A DNA stretch of 64,000 nt from an uncultured Acetatifactor sp. (GCA_947594835.1 CANQEH010000015.1:1-64000), one strand, 5' to 3'; shown: positions 33,713 to 42,299, counted from the stretch's first letter. Program-made: numbers and translations. Notes: generated from the letters alone by a model not told the origin.

Positions 33713-34801
33713 ATGATTTCAAGCCAGATCATTCAGACCAGTATTGATGAATTGAAAGCTATCACCAAGGTGGAGTTGTGCGTATACGATCCTCCCGGAA
33801 GTGTGGTGGCGTCCACGATGGCGCAGCCGGAAATATCTGCGGAACTGATCAGCAGTTTTGCGTCTTCTCCCGCGGACAGCCAGGTGATCGGGGCCAATCA
33901 TCTCCTGAAGATTCTGGATGAGGGGGAACTTTTGTATATCCTGGTGGCAAAGGGGAATGGGGAGGACGCCTATATGGTGGGCAAGATCGCGGTCTGCCAG
34001 CTCCAGAACCTTGCCGTTGCCTATAAGGAAAAATTTGATCGGAACAATTTTTTCCAGAACCTGTTGTTGGATAACCTGTTATTGGTGGACATCTATAACA
34101 GGGCAAAGAAACTGCACATTGAAGTCTCTGTGCCCAGGACGGTGTTTCTGGTGGAAACCAGGCTGGAAAAGGACGGCATTGTGACGGAATTGTTAAAGGG
34201 AATGTTTTCCACCCAGGCGGGCGATTACATCACGGCGGTGGACGAGAGCAGTGTCATTCTGGTCAAGGCATTGGATGCGAATACCAATTATGAAGATCTG
34301 ATGGAAATCGCAGAGACGATCGTGGCCATGATGAACAGCGAGGCCATGCTGAATGTGCGGGTTTCCTTTGGAACGGTGGTGCAGGAGTTAAAGGATGTGT
34401 CCAAGTCTTATAAAGAGGCGAAGATGGCCCTGGACGTGGGGAAGATCTTTTACGCGGAAAAGAACGTGGCGGCTTACAGCACGCTGGGGATCGGGCGTCT
34501 GATCTACCAGCTTCCCGTGAATCTGTGCAGGCTGTTCATCGAGGAGATTTTCGGGGAGAATGTGCCAAGCGACTTGGACGAAGAGACCCTGACCACGATC
34601 AACAAGTTTTTTGAAAATAACCTGAATGTGTCAGAGACCTCCAGGCAGTTGTTTGTCCATCGGAATACGCTGGTTTACCGAATTGAGAAGCTTCAGCGGA
34701 GCACGGGACTGGACCTGCGCAATTTTGACGATGCGCTGACCTTTAAAATTGCCTTGATGGTAGTCAACTATATGAAGTATCTGGACAATCTGAACTATTG
34801 A
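33713..34801 (+). CDS. CdaR/PucR-type transcriptional regulator
   Basis: A 362-aa regulator. The N-terminal ISSQIIQTSIDELKAITKVELCVYDPPG looks like a sensory domain. The middle (about 120-270) is GGDEF-like without catalytic motifs, as in CdaR. The C-terminal PucR helix-turn-helix is FFENNLNVSETSRQLFVHRNTLVYRIEKLQRSTGLDLRNFDDALTFKIAL. Such proteins often respond to sugar acids, but the ligand here is unknown. It is separated from msmK by a terminator, so it has its own promoter. Confidence 0.85.
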   Translation: MISSQIIQTSIDELKAITKVELCVYDPPGSVVASTMAQPEISAELISSFASSPADSQVIGANHLLKILDEGELLYILVAKGNGEDAYMVGKIAVCQLQNLAVAYKEKFDRNNFFQNLLLDNLLLVDIYNRAKKLHIEVSVPRTVFLVETRLEKDGIVTELLKGMFSTQAGDYITAVDESSVILVKALDANTNYEDLMEIAETIVAMMNSEAMLNVRVSFGTVVQELKDVSKSYKEAKMALDVGKIFYAEKNVAAYSTLGIGRLIYQLPVNLCRLFIEEIFGENVPSDLDEETLTTINKFFENNLNVSETSRQLFVHRNTLVYRIEKLQRSTGLDLRNFDDALTFKIALMVVNYMKYLDNLNY

Positions 34802-34816
34802 GGAATGTTAAGACAA

Positions 34817-34865
34817 CCCCCCGAATATACTGAAACTGTCAGAGCGGTATATCGGGGGTGTTTTT
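34817..34865 (+). terminator. Terminator whose 3' arm holds the next gene's ribosome site
   Basis: CCCCCGAATATAC near 34818-34830 pairs with GTATATCGGGGG near 34847-34858 (one bulged A), followed by TGTTTTT and directly by the ATG at 34866. The only ribosome site candidate for the next gene is the GGGGGTG inside the stem. Confidence 0.75.
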
Positions 34866-36002
34866 ATGGCTTATCACAGAAAGATCCTGTATCTGGATTA
34901 TTACGAAAATGGGGAAAGGGTGTCCGGCGGCGGATTTGTCAAGCTGGAGGCAAGGCAGGGAGAACTGCGGCTGGACATGACGGTAAGGGGGCTGCATACC
35001 ACGGACTCCTTTGTGCGGGACGTGCTGCTGCAGGCCGGGGAAAAGGAGGTCACGCTGGGGCAGATTGCCCTGCAGGGGGGCTTCGGACGCTTTTCCTGTA
35101 TCCGGCGGCTGGATGGGGAAAGCGGAGAACTGCTTTTTGCCGGGCAGGAGATGCAGGAACTGAAAATTCCCATTGGAGGCGCCAGGGAGATCCGCTGCGG
35201 CCTGGCGGAGAACAGATCCCGGTCGGCGGCAGCCCCAATGAGCGCCAAAGGGGAAGATCCTTTGGAGTCCCGCCGGGGAGCGGCACAGCTGACAGCGGCA
35301 GAGTCGGCAAGCGTTCCCTGGGAGAGCGGTTCGGGCGTCTGGAAGGTGTTAAAATCCCTGGATGAGGCGGAGGCAGGCCAGGCGGGTCAGGACGCCTTAA
35401 AGCAGGAGGAGACAAAAGAGCCGGGGGAAGGAGAAAGCCCGGAGACGGGAGAATCCTTCTGGGAAAGGACAGAGCCACGGGCAGGGAAAACGTTGGAAGA
35501 AATTAAAAGGCCGGGAGAAATTGAAAGGCCAGTAAAAACCACAAAACCAAAAGGAAATCCTGTATCGAAAGAACCTCTAGGACAGAAAGAACCGAAAACG
35601 GGAGAGGCGCAAGGGCAGGCGGCAGGAAAAAACAGGCAGCCTGTAAAACTGCGGGAGGACAAGTGGCAGCAGCTCTCCGCAATCTATCCGCACGTGCACC
35701 CTTTTGAGGATGAGCGGGAGTACCTTTCGATCCGCCCGGCAGATTTTGTGCTGTTTCCGGCCAGATATTATCAGGCGGTGAACAACAGCTTCCTGCTGCA
35801 CGGGTATTACAATTATGAGCATCTGATCCTGGCCAGGATGGAACAGAGGGGAGAAGTACAGTATTATCTGGGGGTGCCGGGCAACTATTATGAACGGGAA
35901 AAACAGGTCGCCCTCATGTTTGGCTTTGAGAGTTTTGAAAGCGCTTCGGAGCCTGCCAAAACAGGAGATTTCGGGTACTATATGATGCGCACGCAGCTTT
36001 GA
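34866..36002 (+). CDS. Hypothetical protein, DUF6128-like, with disordered middle
   Basis: A 378-aa protein with an ordered N-terminal domain (about 1-115; YHRKILYLDYYENGERVSGGGFVKLE) and an ordered C-terminal domain (about 262-378; WQQLSAIYPHVHPFEDEREYLSIRPADFVLFP, GYYNYEHLIL, YLGVPGNYYEREKQVALMFGFESFE). Between them lies a low-complexity stretch rich in Glu, Gly, Pro and Lys. I believe this is the Lachnospiraceae family DUF6128, with no known function. Its ribosome site is inside the upstream terminator stem. Confidence 0.8.
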   Translation: MAYHRKILYLDYYENGERVSGGGFVKLEARQGELRLDMTVRGLHTTDSFVRDVLLQAGEKEVTLGQIALQGGFGRFSCIRRLDGESGELLFAGQEMQELKIPIGGAREIRCGLAENRSRSAAAPMSAKGEDPLESRRGAAQLTAAESASVPWESGSGVWKVLKSLDEAEAGQAGQDALKQEETKEPGEGESPETGESFWERTEPRAGKTLEEIKRPGEIERPVKTTKPKGNPVSKEPLGQKEPKTGEAQGQAAGKNRQPVKLREDKWQQLSAIYPHVHPFEDEREYLSIRPADFVLFPARYYQAVNNSFLLHGYYNYEHLILARMEQRGEVQYYLGVPGNYYEREKQVALMFGFESFESASEPAKTGDFGYYMMRTQL

Positions 36003-36007
36003 GGGCC

Positions 36008-36931
36008 TTAAAGGCCCTCCAGATCAAAGGGCGGAATAAAACACTCCTCTGCCGTGCCCGCATCCTGATAAAACCCCTGCTCGATGCCGATCCGCTCCGC
36101 GAAGGAGAGGATCTTTTGGTACTCTTCGTCTAAAAGGCGGCGATCCAGCGGGGGAGGAAGGCTGGCATCCCTGAGAGGCGTATATTGATTCATAATACTG
36201 ACATATATGTCATTTCCGTACGTCTCATGGAGATAGCGCAGGATGCGCTTGGATTCGCCAAGATAACCCGGCAGTACAAGGTGGCGCACCAAAACGCCGC
36301 GCCGCATCATGCCAGAAGCTGTGTCGAACACTGGGCGGCCTGTCTGGCGGAACATTTCCGCTATGGCGGCGGTGGCTTTGGCAAAATAATCGGGCGCATT
36401 GGCACAGGCCGAGGCGGTTTCTGGAGCGCGGTATTTCAAGTCGGGCAGATAGATGTCCACCAGCCCTTCCAACAGTTTCAAGGAGCCGGCTTCCTCGTAG
36501 CCTCCCGTGTTGTAGACGACGGGGAGTCGCAGGCCCTGGCGCTTTGCCTGTTCCAGGCTGTAGGCGATCTGGGGAAGGAAGTGGCCGGCTGTGACCAGAT
36601 TGAGGTTTGCCGCGCCCTTAGCCTGCAATTCCAGGAAAATTTCCGACAAACGCTCCAGGGAAAGGGTCTGGCCCTGTTCGCCGAAAGCGATGGAGCGGTT
36701 CTGGCAGTAAATGCACCGCAGGCTGCAGCCGGAAAAAAAGACCGCGCCGGATCCTGCGCTGCCGCTGATGCAGGGTTCTTCCCAGAAGTGGAGGGCAGCC
36801 CTGGCCGCCCGGACACAGTCCGTCTCGCCGCAGAAGCCCCTTTGGCCTGCCGAGCGGTTGGCGTGGCATTGCCTGGGACATAAGGTGCAGTCGCGCATCC
36901 ATTGGTCGATTTGTTCTTTTGTCATGCTCAT
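36008..36931 (-). CDS. Radical SAM protein, PflA-like (COG1313 type)
   Basis: A 307-aa protein. An N-terminal cysteine cluster CTLCPRQCHANR...GFCGE resembles an auxiliary Fe-S site, and the radical SAM motif is SGCSLRCIYCQN (CxxxCxxC). LPDLKYRAPETA and VRHLVLPGYLGESKRIL are typical of this PflA-related group. The substrate is unknown; members may activate glycyl-radical or other enzymes. It ends 6 bases after the convergent hypothetical gene. The SRP RNA gene lies upstream on the same strand. Confidence 0.85.
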   Translation of the reverse strand: MSMTKEQIDQWMRDCTLCPRQCHANRSAGQRGFCGETDCVRAARAALHFWEEPCISGSAGSGAVFFSGCSLRCIYCQNRSIAFGEQGQTLSLERLSEIFLELQAKGAANLNLVTAGHFLPQIAYSLEQAKRQGLRLPVVYNTGGYEEAGSLKLLEGLVDIYLPDLKYRAPETASACANAPDYFAKATAAIAEMFRQTGRPVFDTASGMMRRGVLVRHLVLPGYLGESKRILRYLHETYGNDIYVSIMNQYTPLRDASLPPPLDRRLLDEEYQKILSFAERIGIEQGFYQDAGTAEECFIPPFDLEGL

Positions 36932-36992
36932 GGGAAACTCCTATTGCGGACAGATACAAAGGCCGCACACTCTGAGAGGACAAGACTCCACC

Positions 36993-37083
36993 CGGCTGCC
37001 TTGCGGCACATGAAAGGTTCCGCTTAGTGCTGCTTTGTTCCCAACCTGACACGGTTCGCGGATTCTCATTGCGCAAGACCGAA
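36993..37083 (-). ncRNA. ffs: Signal recognition particle RNA, small type
   Basis: On the minus strand the conserved core GTCAGGTTGGGAACAAAGCA is followed by GCACTAAGCGGAACC and ATGTGCCGCAAGG, the layout of bacterial SRP RNA domain IV. The GGAA tetraloop is closed by TTG/CAA. The outer helix pairs CTTGCG near 37072-37077 with CGCAAG near 36999-37004, and TCCGC with GCGGA further in. No Alu domain is visible, so it is the short form. Ends are approximate (a few bases either way). Confidence 0.88.
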
Positions 37084-37122
37084 TTTCAACATCACGCCTG
37101 CCTCAGAATGTACGGCTTTATC

Positions 37123-37151
37123 AGTGTATCGGTTTTGAGAAGATTTGTCAA
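37123..37151 (-). promoter_or_regulatory. Promoter of the SRP RNA gene
   Basis: Read on the minus strand: TTGACA (37151-37146) and TACACT (37128-37123) with a 17-base spacer. Transcription would start near 37116, some 35 bases before the mature RNA. Confidence 0.8.
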
Positions 37152-37248
37152 GCGCCTGCCCAAAAAACAATGTCCTTTTGCGATGGATTGTGGTATACTG
37201 AGGAAAAACGCCGCCGCTTGCGGCAGAAAGAAAGGGAGAGTGAAACGA

Positions 37249-37749
37249 ATGAATAACAACGCGCTTTACCAATTATCTTACGGGGTCTATGTAGTGAGTA
37301 CCTGGGACAAGGGGCGTGGCACCGGGTGCATCGCAAACAGCGCCATGCAGATTACCTCGCAGCCCGCTACCATTGCAGTGAGCATCAACCATGACAACTA
37401 CACGAACCAGTGCATTCAGGACACCGGCAAATTTGCCATTTCCATTCTGGGGGAACACTGCAACCCCGGCGTGATTGGAACGTTCGGGTTTAAGAGCGGC
37501 AGGGACAACAACAAATTTGACGAGGTGCAGCAGGCGGTGAAGGGCTTCCTGCCGGTTGTGGCAGATGCCTGCGGCTATATCGTATGCGAGGTCATTGACA
37601 AGATGGAGACTTCCACCCACACCGTTTTCCTTGGGAAAGTGCTGGATGCGGATGTGCTCAAGCAGGATGTGCCCATGACCTATGCGTACTACCACAATGT
37701 GATCAAAGGCAAAAGCCCGAAGAACGCGCCGACCTATATTGCAGAGTAA
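37249..37749 (+). CDS. Flavin reductase-like FMN-binding protein
   Basis: A 166-aa split-barrel flavoprotein, MNNNALYQLSYGVYVVSTWDK, with the family segments GCIANSAMQITSQPATIAVSI, FAISILGE and FGFKSGRDNNKF. In many anaerobes the same domain is fused to a C-terminal rubredoxin (flavoredoxin-type electron carriers in oxygen defence); here the protein stops after KNAPTYIAE. The start was chosen at 37249, with AAAGGGAGAG upstream. The leader carries a CCGC/GCGG hairpin like others in the window. Confidence 0.85.
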   Translation: MNNNALYQLSYGVYVVSTWDKGRGTGCIANSAMQITSQPATIAVSINHDNYTNQCIQDTGKFAISILGEHCNPGVIGTFGFKSGRDNNKFDEVQQAVKGFLPVVADACGYIVCEVIDKMETSTHTVFLGKVLDADVLKQDVPMTYAYYHNVIKGKSPKNAPTYIAE

Positions 37750-37846
37750 GAAAAAGGCGCTGGCAGGCGTAAGAGCTGGCCGCCGCCTGGAAGACTTTGC
37801 CACCCTGGCCTCAAAGGAAAAAGAAGAAAGGTGACCCTGACGAAAA

Positions 37847-39094
37847 ATGGAACAGAGAAGAAACAGCCAGATGAAATATGGAGCGGCCGCCTGTATGGCG
37901 ACGGTTCTATATGTGATTTTTTACAAATACTCATTGAATCTGCTGCAGGGCGGCATGAATGACCTGATCGAGCATACGCTGCACGCGGAGAATATTCATC
38001 TTGCCACCATTGGGGACTCCTGGCTGCAGAGGCCGTATTTGTTCTGGCACCTTACCGTGAAGGGACTCTCCAAGTTTTTTGGTATGCCCATAGATGCCGC
38101 ATCTGCCTGTGCCAACGGGCTTTTTGCGGGATTTACAGGTCTGCTTGTGTTTTATCTGTTAGACAGGGTCGCGGAGAAGCTGACAGGAAGAGAGGCGGGA
38201 ATATCGGCAGCGGTTGTTTCCGGCGTGCTGAGTTTTGTCATGCCCTTGTATGTGCCGTGGTTTAATACCTATCAATATGAAGGGCAGTTTTCGCCCAATC
38301 CTATTTTTAATCCGACCCACATGGCGGTGAAGCCCTTTGGGATTCTCTGCTTTATGCTGGCGGCGGATCTTATTCTGGCGTACAAGGGAGAAGAACGGCT
38401 GTTTTTTCCGGGAATACGGAGAGAGAAGTGGCTGTATGTCTGGTTTGCCTTTGCGCTGCTTCTCTCCGCATTTGCCAAGCCTGCGTTTATGTATATGCTG
38501 CTTCCGGCAGGGTTTGTGTATCTGTTGATCGATCTTGGGTTTGCCCTTTGGAAAAAGGATGGCAGCCACAAAAAGGTATGGGGGTGTATGTGGCGGATTG
38601 CCTGTGCCTCTATCCCTGCACTTTTGTATTTGCTGTCTGCGTATGTTGCGATTTCTCTCTGGGGCGGAACCAATGACGACGCCTCCGTGGCGGTTTATCC
38701 GTTTTTGACGGCCTGGCGCATCTATTCTCCGAACGTGGCCCGGTCTATCCGTCTGGCTATGGCATTTCCGATCTGGATGGTGCTCACGAATTTAAAATAT
38801 TTTGGAAAGTCTGTGGAAGGGCGGTTTGCCCTGATCGCTTATCTGACAGGGACACTGGAATTTTCCTTTTTTGTGGAAACGGGGGAAAAGCTGACCCATT
38901 TGAATTTTGCCTGGCCCATGATGTCAGGGATGCTTTTATTATGGGTGGTCAGCGGCGCCAGACTGGCAGCTTTGACGGTGCGGCCTGCAGAGCATAAATG
39001 GGAGCCTGTCTTGGTCACGGTGGGGTGGATTTTGCTTGCCATCCACTTTTTCAGCGGGCTGTATTATATCAATCCGTATGCCTATCTTTTGTAA
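37847..39094 (+). CDS. Polytopic membrane protein, paralogue 1
   Basis: A 415-aa protein with about 9-10 membrane segments; I do not recognise the family. Conserved polar segments, shared with the next gene, include DLIEHTLHAENI, QRPYLFWHLTVK, PWFNTYQYEGQFS and NPIFNPTHMAVKPFG near residue 150. A long first loop with acidic residues and the overall layout recall GT-C glycosyltransferases, but no motif proves it. The 3' end is almost identical in DNA to the next gene. AAGAAAGGTGA lies before the start. Confidence 0.75.
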   Translation: MEQRRNSQMKYGAAACMATVLYVIFYKYSLNLLQGGMNDLIEHTLHAENIHLATIGDSWLQRPYLFWHLTVKGLSKFFGMPIDAASACANGLFAGFTGLLVFYLLDRVAEKLTGREAGISAAVVSGVLSFVMPLYVPWFNTYQYEGQFSPNPIFNPTHMAVKPFGILCFMLAADLILAYKGEERLFFPGIRREKWLYVWFAFALLLSAFAKPAFMYMLLPAGFVYLLIDLGFALWKKDGSHKKVWGCMWRIACASIPALLYLLSAYVAISLWGGTNDDASVAVYPFLTAWRIYSPNVARSIRLAMAFPIWMVLTNLKYFGKSVEGRFALIAYLTGTLEFSFFVETGEKLTHLNFAWPMMSGMLLLWVVSGARLAALTVRPAEHKWEPVLVTVGWILLAIHFFSGLYYINPYAYLL

Positions 39095-39130
39095 AAAGAG
39101 GATTGTACAGAACGATAAGAGGATAAAGTC

Positions 39131-40390
39131 ATGACAGAAGGACAGACACAAAAGGAAAATCAGGTAAAATATGCAGTGGCCGCATTTATGGCTGTGATGA
39201 TCTATGTGATCATTTATCGGTATACGCTGAACCAGCTGCGCCCGGATGAAATTAACGACTTGGTGGAGCATACCTGGCACGCAGAGGACATATATCTGGA
39301 CCGGCTCTGGACCGCCTGGCTGAAACGGCCCTACCTGTTCTGGCATTTGTGTGTAAAGAGCTGTATCAAGTTTTTGGGAATGCCTGTGGCGGATGCCGCT
39401 GCCTGCACCCATAGTTTCCTGGCCGGGCTTACCTGTCTGGTCACGTTCTACCTGCTGGATCGGGCAGGCCAGAGGATTTCGGGGAAAAACGTTGGCGTAC
39501 CGGCTGCTTTGGCGGCGGGCGCTCTTGGATTCGCGATGGCCCTATATGTTCCGTGGTTTAATATCTATCAGCACGAAGGGCAGTTTTCCATAAATCCTAT
39601 CTTTAACCCAACCCATATGGCGGTGAAACCCTTTGGGCTTCTCTGCTTTATGGTGGCGGTAGATCTCATTTTGGTGTACAAGGGGGAAAAACAATTGTTT
39701 TTCCCGGGGATCCGAAAGGCAAAGCAGTTGTACTTCCTGTTTTCCGGGCTGCTGCTTTTTTCTGCGTTTGCCAAGCCCACGTTTATGTATATGCTGCTTC
39801 CCGCAGGAGCGGTATATCTGTTGATTGATCTGGGGATTGCGCTCTGGAAGAGGGACGGCAGCTATCAAAAGGTGTGGGGCTTTTTTTGGCGGATTGCCTG
39901 TGCTTCGGCACCTGCGATTTTTTATCTCATGTTTGAATATGCGGCGTTTTATTTATGGGGGGGAACTAATGAAGATGCTTCGATCGCCATCTATCCGTTT
40001 TTGACGGCCTGGCGCATCTATTCCCCGAACGTGGCCCGGTCTATCCGGCTGGCTATGGCATTTCCGATCTGGATGGTGCTCACGAATTTAAAATATTTTG
40101 GAAAGTCTGTGGAAGGACGGCTCTCCCTTGTGGCTTATCTGACAGGGGCGCTGGAATTTTCCTTTTTCGTGGAAACGGGGGAAAAGCTGACCCATCTGAA
40201 TTTTGCCTGGCCCATGATGTCCGGAATGCTGCTTTTATGGGTGGTCAGCGGCGCCAGACTGGTAGCTTTGACGGGGCGGCCGGCGGAGCATAAATGGGAG
40301 CCGGCCCTGGTTATGGTGGGGTGGATTTTGCTCGCCATCCACTTTTTCAGCGGGCTGTATTATATCAATCCGTATGCCTATCTTTTGTAA
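39131..40390 (+). CDS. Polytopic membrane protein, paralogue 2
   Basis: A 419-aa tandem duplicate of the preceding gene, 36 bases downstream. It keeps NDLVEHTWHAEDI, RPYLFWHLCVK, PWFNIYQHEGQFS and NPIFNPTHMAVKPFG. N-terminal halves have clearly diverged, whereas from about FLTAWRIYSPNVARS to the end the two proteins differ at only a few positions. Function unknown. Convergent with tadA, 16 bases away. Confidence 0.75.
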   Translation: MTEGQTQKENQVKYAVAAFMAVMIYVIIYRYTLNQLRPDEINDLVEHTWHAEDIYLDRLWTAWLKRPYLFWHLCVKSCIKFLGMPVADAAACTHSFLAGLTCLVTFYLLDRAGQRISGKNVGVPAALAAGALGFAMALYVPWFNIYQHEGQFSINPIFNPTHMAVKPFGLLCFMVAVDLILVYKGEKQLFFPGIRKAKQLYFLFSGLLLFSAFAKPTFMYMLLPAGAVYLLIDLGIALWKRDGSYQKVWGFFWRIACASAPAIFYLMFEYAAFYLWGGTNEDASIAIYPFLTAWRIYSPNVARSIRLAMAFPIWMVLTNLKYFGKSVEGRLSLVAYLTGALEFSFFVETGEKLTHLNFAWPMMSGMLLLWVVSGARLVALTGRPAEHKWEPALVMVGWILLAIHFFSGLYYINPYAYLL

Positions 40391-40406
40391 GATCTGTTCC
40401 CCGGCC

Positions 40407-40919
40407 TCAAAACTCCGATGGAGCCTGGCGGCCGGCTTCCTTCTGGGCACGGTTGCGCTGCCGCAGTTCCGTGAAGAATCGCTTTAAGAGATCGCTGCAT
40501 TCCTGCTCCAGCACACCCCGGGTCACTGCCGCCTGATGGTTGAACTGGGGCATTTCCAGAATGTTTAAGATGGATCCCCCGCAGCCTGCCTTTGGGTTCA
40601 TGCAGCCGATGACGACCTCCGGTATCCTGGCCTGGATAATGGCGCCGGAACACATCTGGCAGGGCTCCAGGGTCACATAGAGGGTGCACTCCTCCAGCCG
40701 CCAGTCCCCGATTTTTCTGCTGGCCTTGTTGATGGCGGTAAGCTCCGCGTGGGCCAGCGTATTTTTATCCGTGTTGCGGCGGTTATAGCCCCGGCCGATG
40801 ATCTTTCCCTGGCAGACGATGACGCAGCCGATGGGCACTTCTCCCAGGGCATAGGCTTTCCCGGCCTGTTTTAGGGCCTCTTTCATGTACTTTTCCTGAA
40901 TGTTTTTGACTGCTGTCAT
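40407..40919 (-). CDS. tadA: tRNA-specific adenosine deaminase
   Basis: A 170-aa zinc deaminase that converts A34 to inosine in tRNA-Arg(ACG). The catalytic motif is TLAHAELTAINKAS (His and Glu) with the zinc pair in LEPCQMCSGAI. The start at 40919 (MTAVKNIQEKY) has GAGG seven bases upstream; the open frame extends 20 residues further without support. The C-terminal RQRNRAQKEAGRQ tail is basic. Confidence 0.93.
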   Translation of the reverse strand: MTAVKNIQEKYMKEALKQAGKAYALGEVPIGCVIVCQGKIIGRGYNRRNTDKNTLAHAELTAINKASRKIGDWRLEECTLYVTLEPCQMCSGAIIQARIPEVVIGCMNPKAGCGGSILNILEMPQFNHQAAVTRGVLEQECSDLLKRFFTELRQRNRAQKEAGRQAPSEF

Positions 40920-41020
40920 AAGCTGCCTCGCCGAAAATTTTTTCTCTGAAGGTTCTGGGCTGTGCGCTGGGTCAGCCACTTCATTTTACCACACCCCGGG
41001 GCAGGGCACAACGGGCGCGG

Positions 41021-41049
41021 TTGACTTTTTCCCCGTTTCCATATATCAT
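41021..41049 (+). promoter_or_regulatory. Promoter of the LacI-type regulator
   Basis: TTGACT at 41021-41026 and TATCAT at 41044-41049 with a 17-base spacer, about 105 bases before the regulator start. Confidence 0.75.
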
Positions 41050-41154
41050 TACCGTATACGGCGAAGATGCGGTTTCAGGGCGCGTGCAGCCTGTCGCGCA
41101 CCTGTAAGCCGATCACGTCATGGCGCGGCAAAGCGGCGCGGAAACGGAGCGGAA

Positions 41155-42144
41155 ATGGTTTCGATCAAAGAGGTTGCAAAAAAAGCGGGGGTGGCGATTT
41201 CCACGGTTTCCAAAGTCTTGAATGATTACCCCAATGTCAGCGCTGCCACAAAGGAAAAAGTCAACGCCGCGATACGGGAGCTGAATTATATCCCAAACTC
41301 CATTGCGGCGGCCCTCTCTTCCAAGCAGTATGGCCGGATTGCGTTGATTCTGGATCCCAAGCGCCAGACCCAGGCCATTGACCAGATTTTTATGCAGTAT
41401 CTGATGGGGGCCCTGGACAAGGCCAAAGAGCTGAACGTAGAGGTGGAGACGATCTTTACTTCGATGATTGCAGGGATGTCGGTGGAGGAGATCACAGGCT
41501 ATTTTGTCTCCAAAAGCATCGTGGGCGTGGTCATCTACGGGCTCTCCAAGGAAGATAAGGTGCTGCAGCGGCTCATCGCCGGGCAGGGGTTTTCGTTTGT
41601 GGTGGTGGACGCCCCCATTGTAAACCCACGGACTACTGCCATCGGCATTGACCACGAACAGGCTCAGTATGACGTGGCGAAAAAAACGGTGCTGGACGAC
41701 GGGTGCAGGCGCGTGCTCTATATCGCAGGCCGCAGGGACGGGTACGTAACGGAGCAACGACTGAAAGGGATGAAGCGCCTGGTGGAGGATCTGGGGCTCA
41801 CCATGCTGGTACGGCACGGGGAGTTCAGCGAGAAAACCGCCCGGGAGATTGCGTTTCAGTATGCAAAGAATAAAGATGTGGTGGTGTGCGCTTCCGACCT
41901 GATGGCCATCGGGGCCATGAACGCGCTGACCGAGATGGATATTTTCAGGCCGGTATGCGGCTTCGACGGCATTACGCTGATGGGGTATGTGGGGAAGCAG
42001 ATGAACACCATCCGTCAGGATTTTTACAGTATTTCCAGCCAGGCGATCCAGGAGGTCAAATACCTGATCGACGGGCAGGCGGGCCGTCAGGTGAGGATGC
42101 CGTACAGTATTGTGAAAATGCACTATAAAGATATTATCTGTTAG
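41155..42144 (+). CDS. LacI-family regulator next to glgP
   Basis: A 329-aa regulator: helix-turn-helix and hinge VSIKEVAKKAGVAISTVSKVLNDYPNVSAATKEKVNAAIRELNYIPNSIAAAL, then a periplasmic-binding-fold effector domain (YGRIALILDP, VVDAPIVNPRTTAIGIDHEQAQ, GCRRVLYIAGRRDG). The start at 41155 was chosen because the DNA-binding domain begins there; the frame is open upstream. It probably senses a sugar or sugar phosphate and represses glgP-malQ through the palindrome at 42177-42190. Confidence 0.88.
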   Translation: MVSIKEVAKKAGVAISTVSKVLNDYPNVSAATKEKVNAAIRELNYIPNSIAAALSSKQYGRIALILDPKRQTQAIDQIFMQYLMGALDKAKELNVEVETIFTSMIAGMSVEEITGYFVSKSIVGVVIYGLSKEDKVLQRLIAGQGFSFVVVDAPIVNPRTTAIGIDHEQAQYDVAKKTVLDDGCRRVLYIAGRRDGYVTEQRLKGMKRLVEDLGLTMLVRHGEFSEKTAREIAFQYAKNKDVVVCASDLMAIGAMNALTEMDIFRPVCGFDGITLMGYVGKQMNTIRQDFYSISSQAIQEVKYLIDGQAGRQVRMPYSIVKMHYKDIIC

Positions 42145-42172
42145 GTAAAATCGCCAAAGTTGCAATTGCACA

Positions 42173-42201
42173 TTGCGGAAAACGTTTTCCTGTGCTATCC
42201 T
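42173..42201 (+). promoter_or_regulatory. Promoter of glgP-malQ
   Basis: TTGCGG at 42173-42178 and TATCCT at 42196-42201 with a 17-base spacer that contains the operator. Confidence 0.7.
42177..42190. promoter_or_regulatory. LacI-type operator in the glgP promoter
   Basis: GGAAAACGTTTTCC is a perfect 14-base palindrome with the central CG typical of LacI-family sites. It lies between -35 and -10, so bound repressor would block RNA polymerase. The regulator encoded immediately upstream is the likely ligand; CcpA is an alternative. Confidence 0.85.
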
Positions 42202-42299
42202 AAAGAGGTGAGGGGACAGATTTTGGCTGGAAATGCCGGAAAACTATTGCCGTTTTGAGGGAAACGGCAGCCGTATGAGAGGCAGAATGGGAGGAAAAT

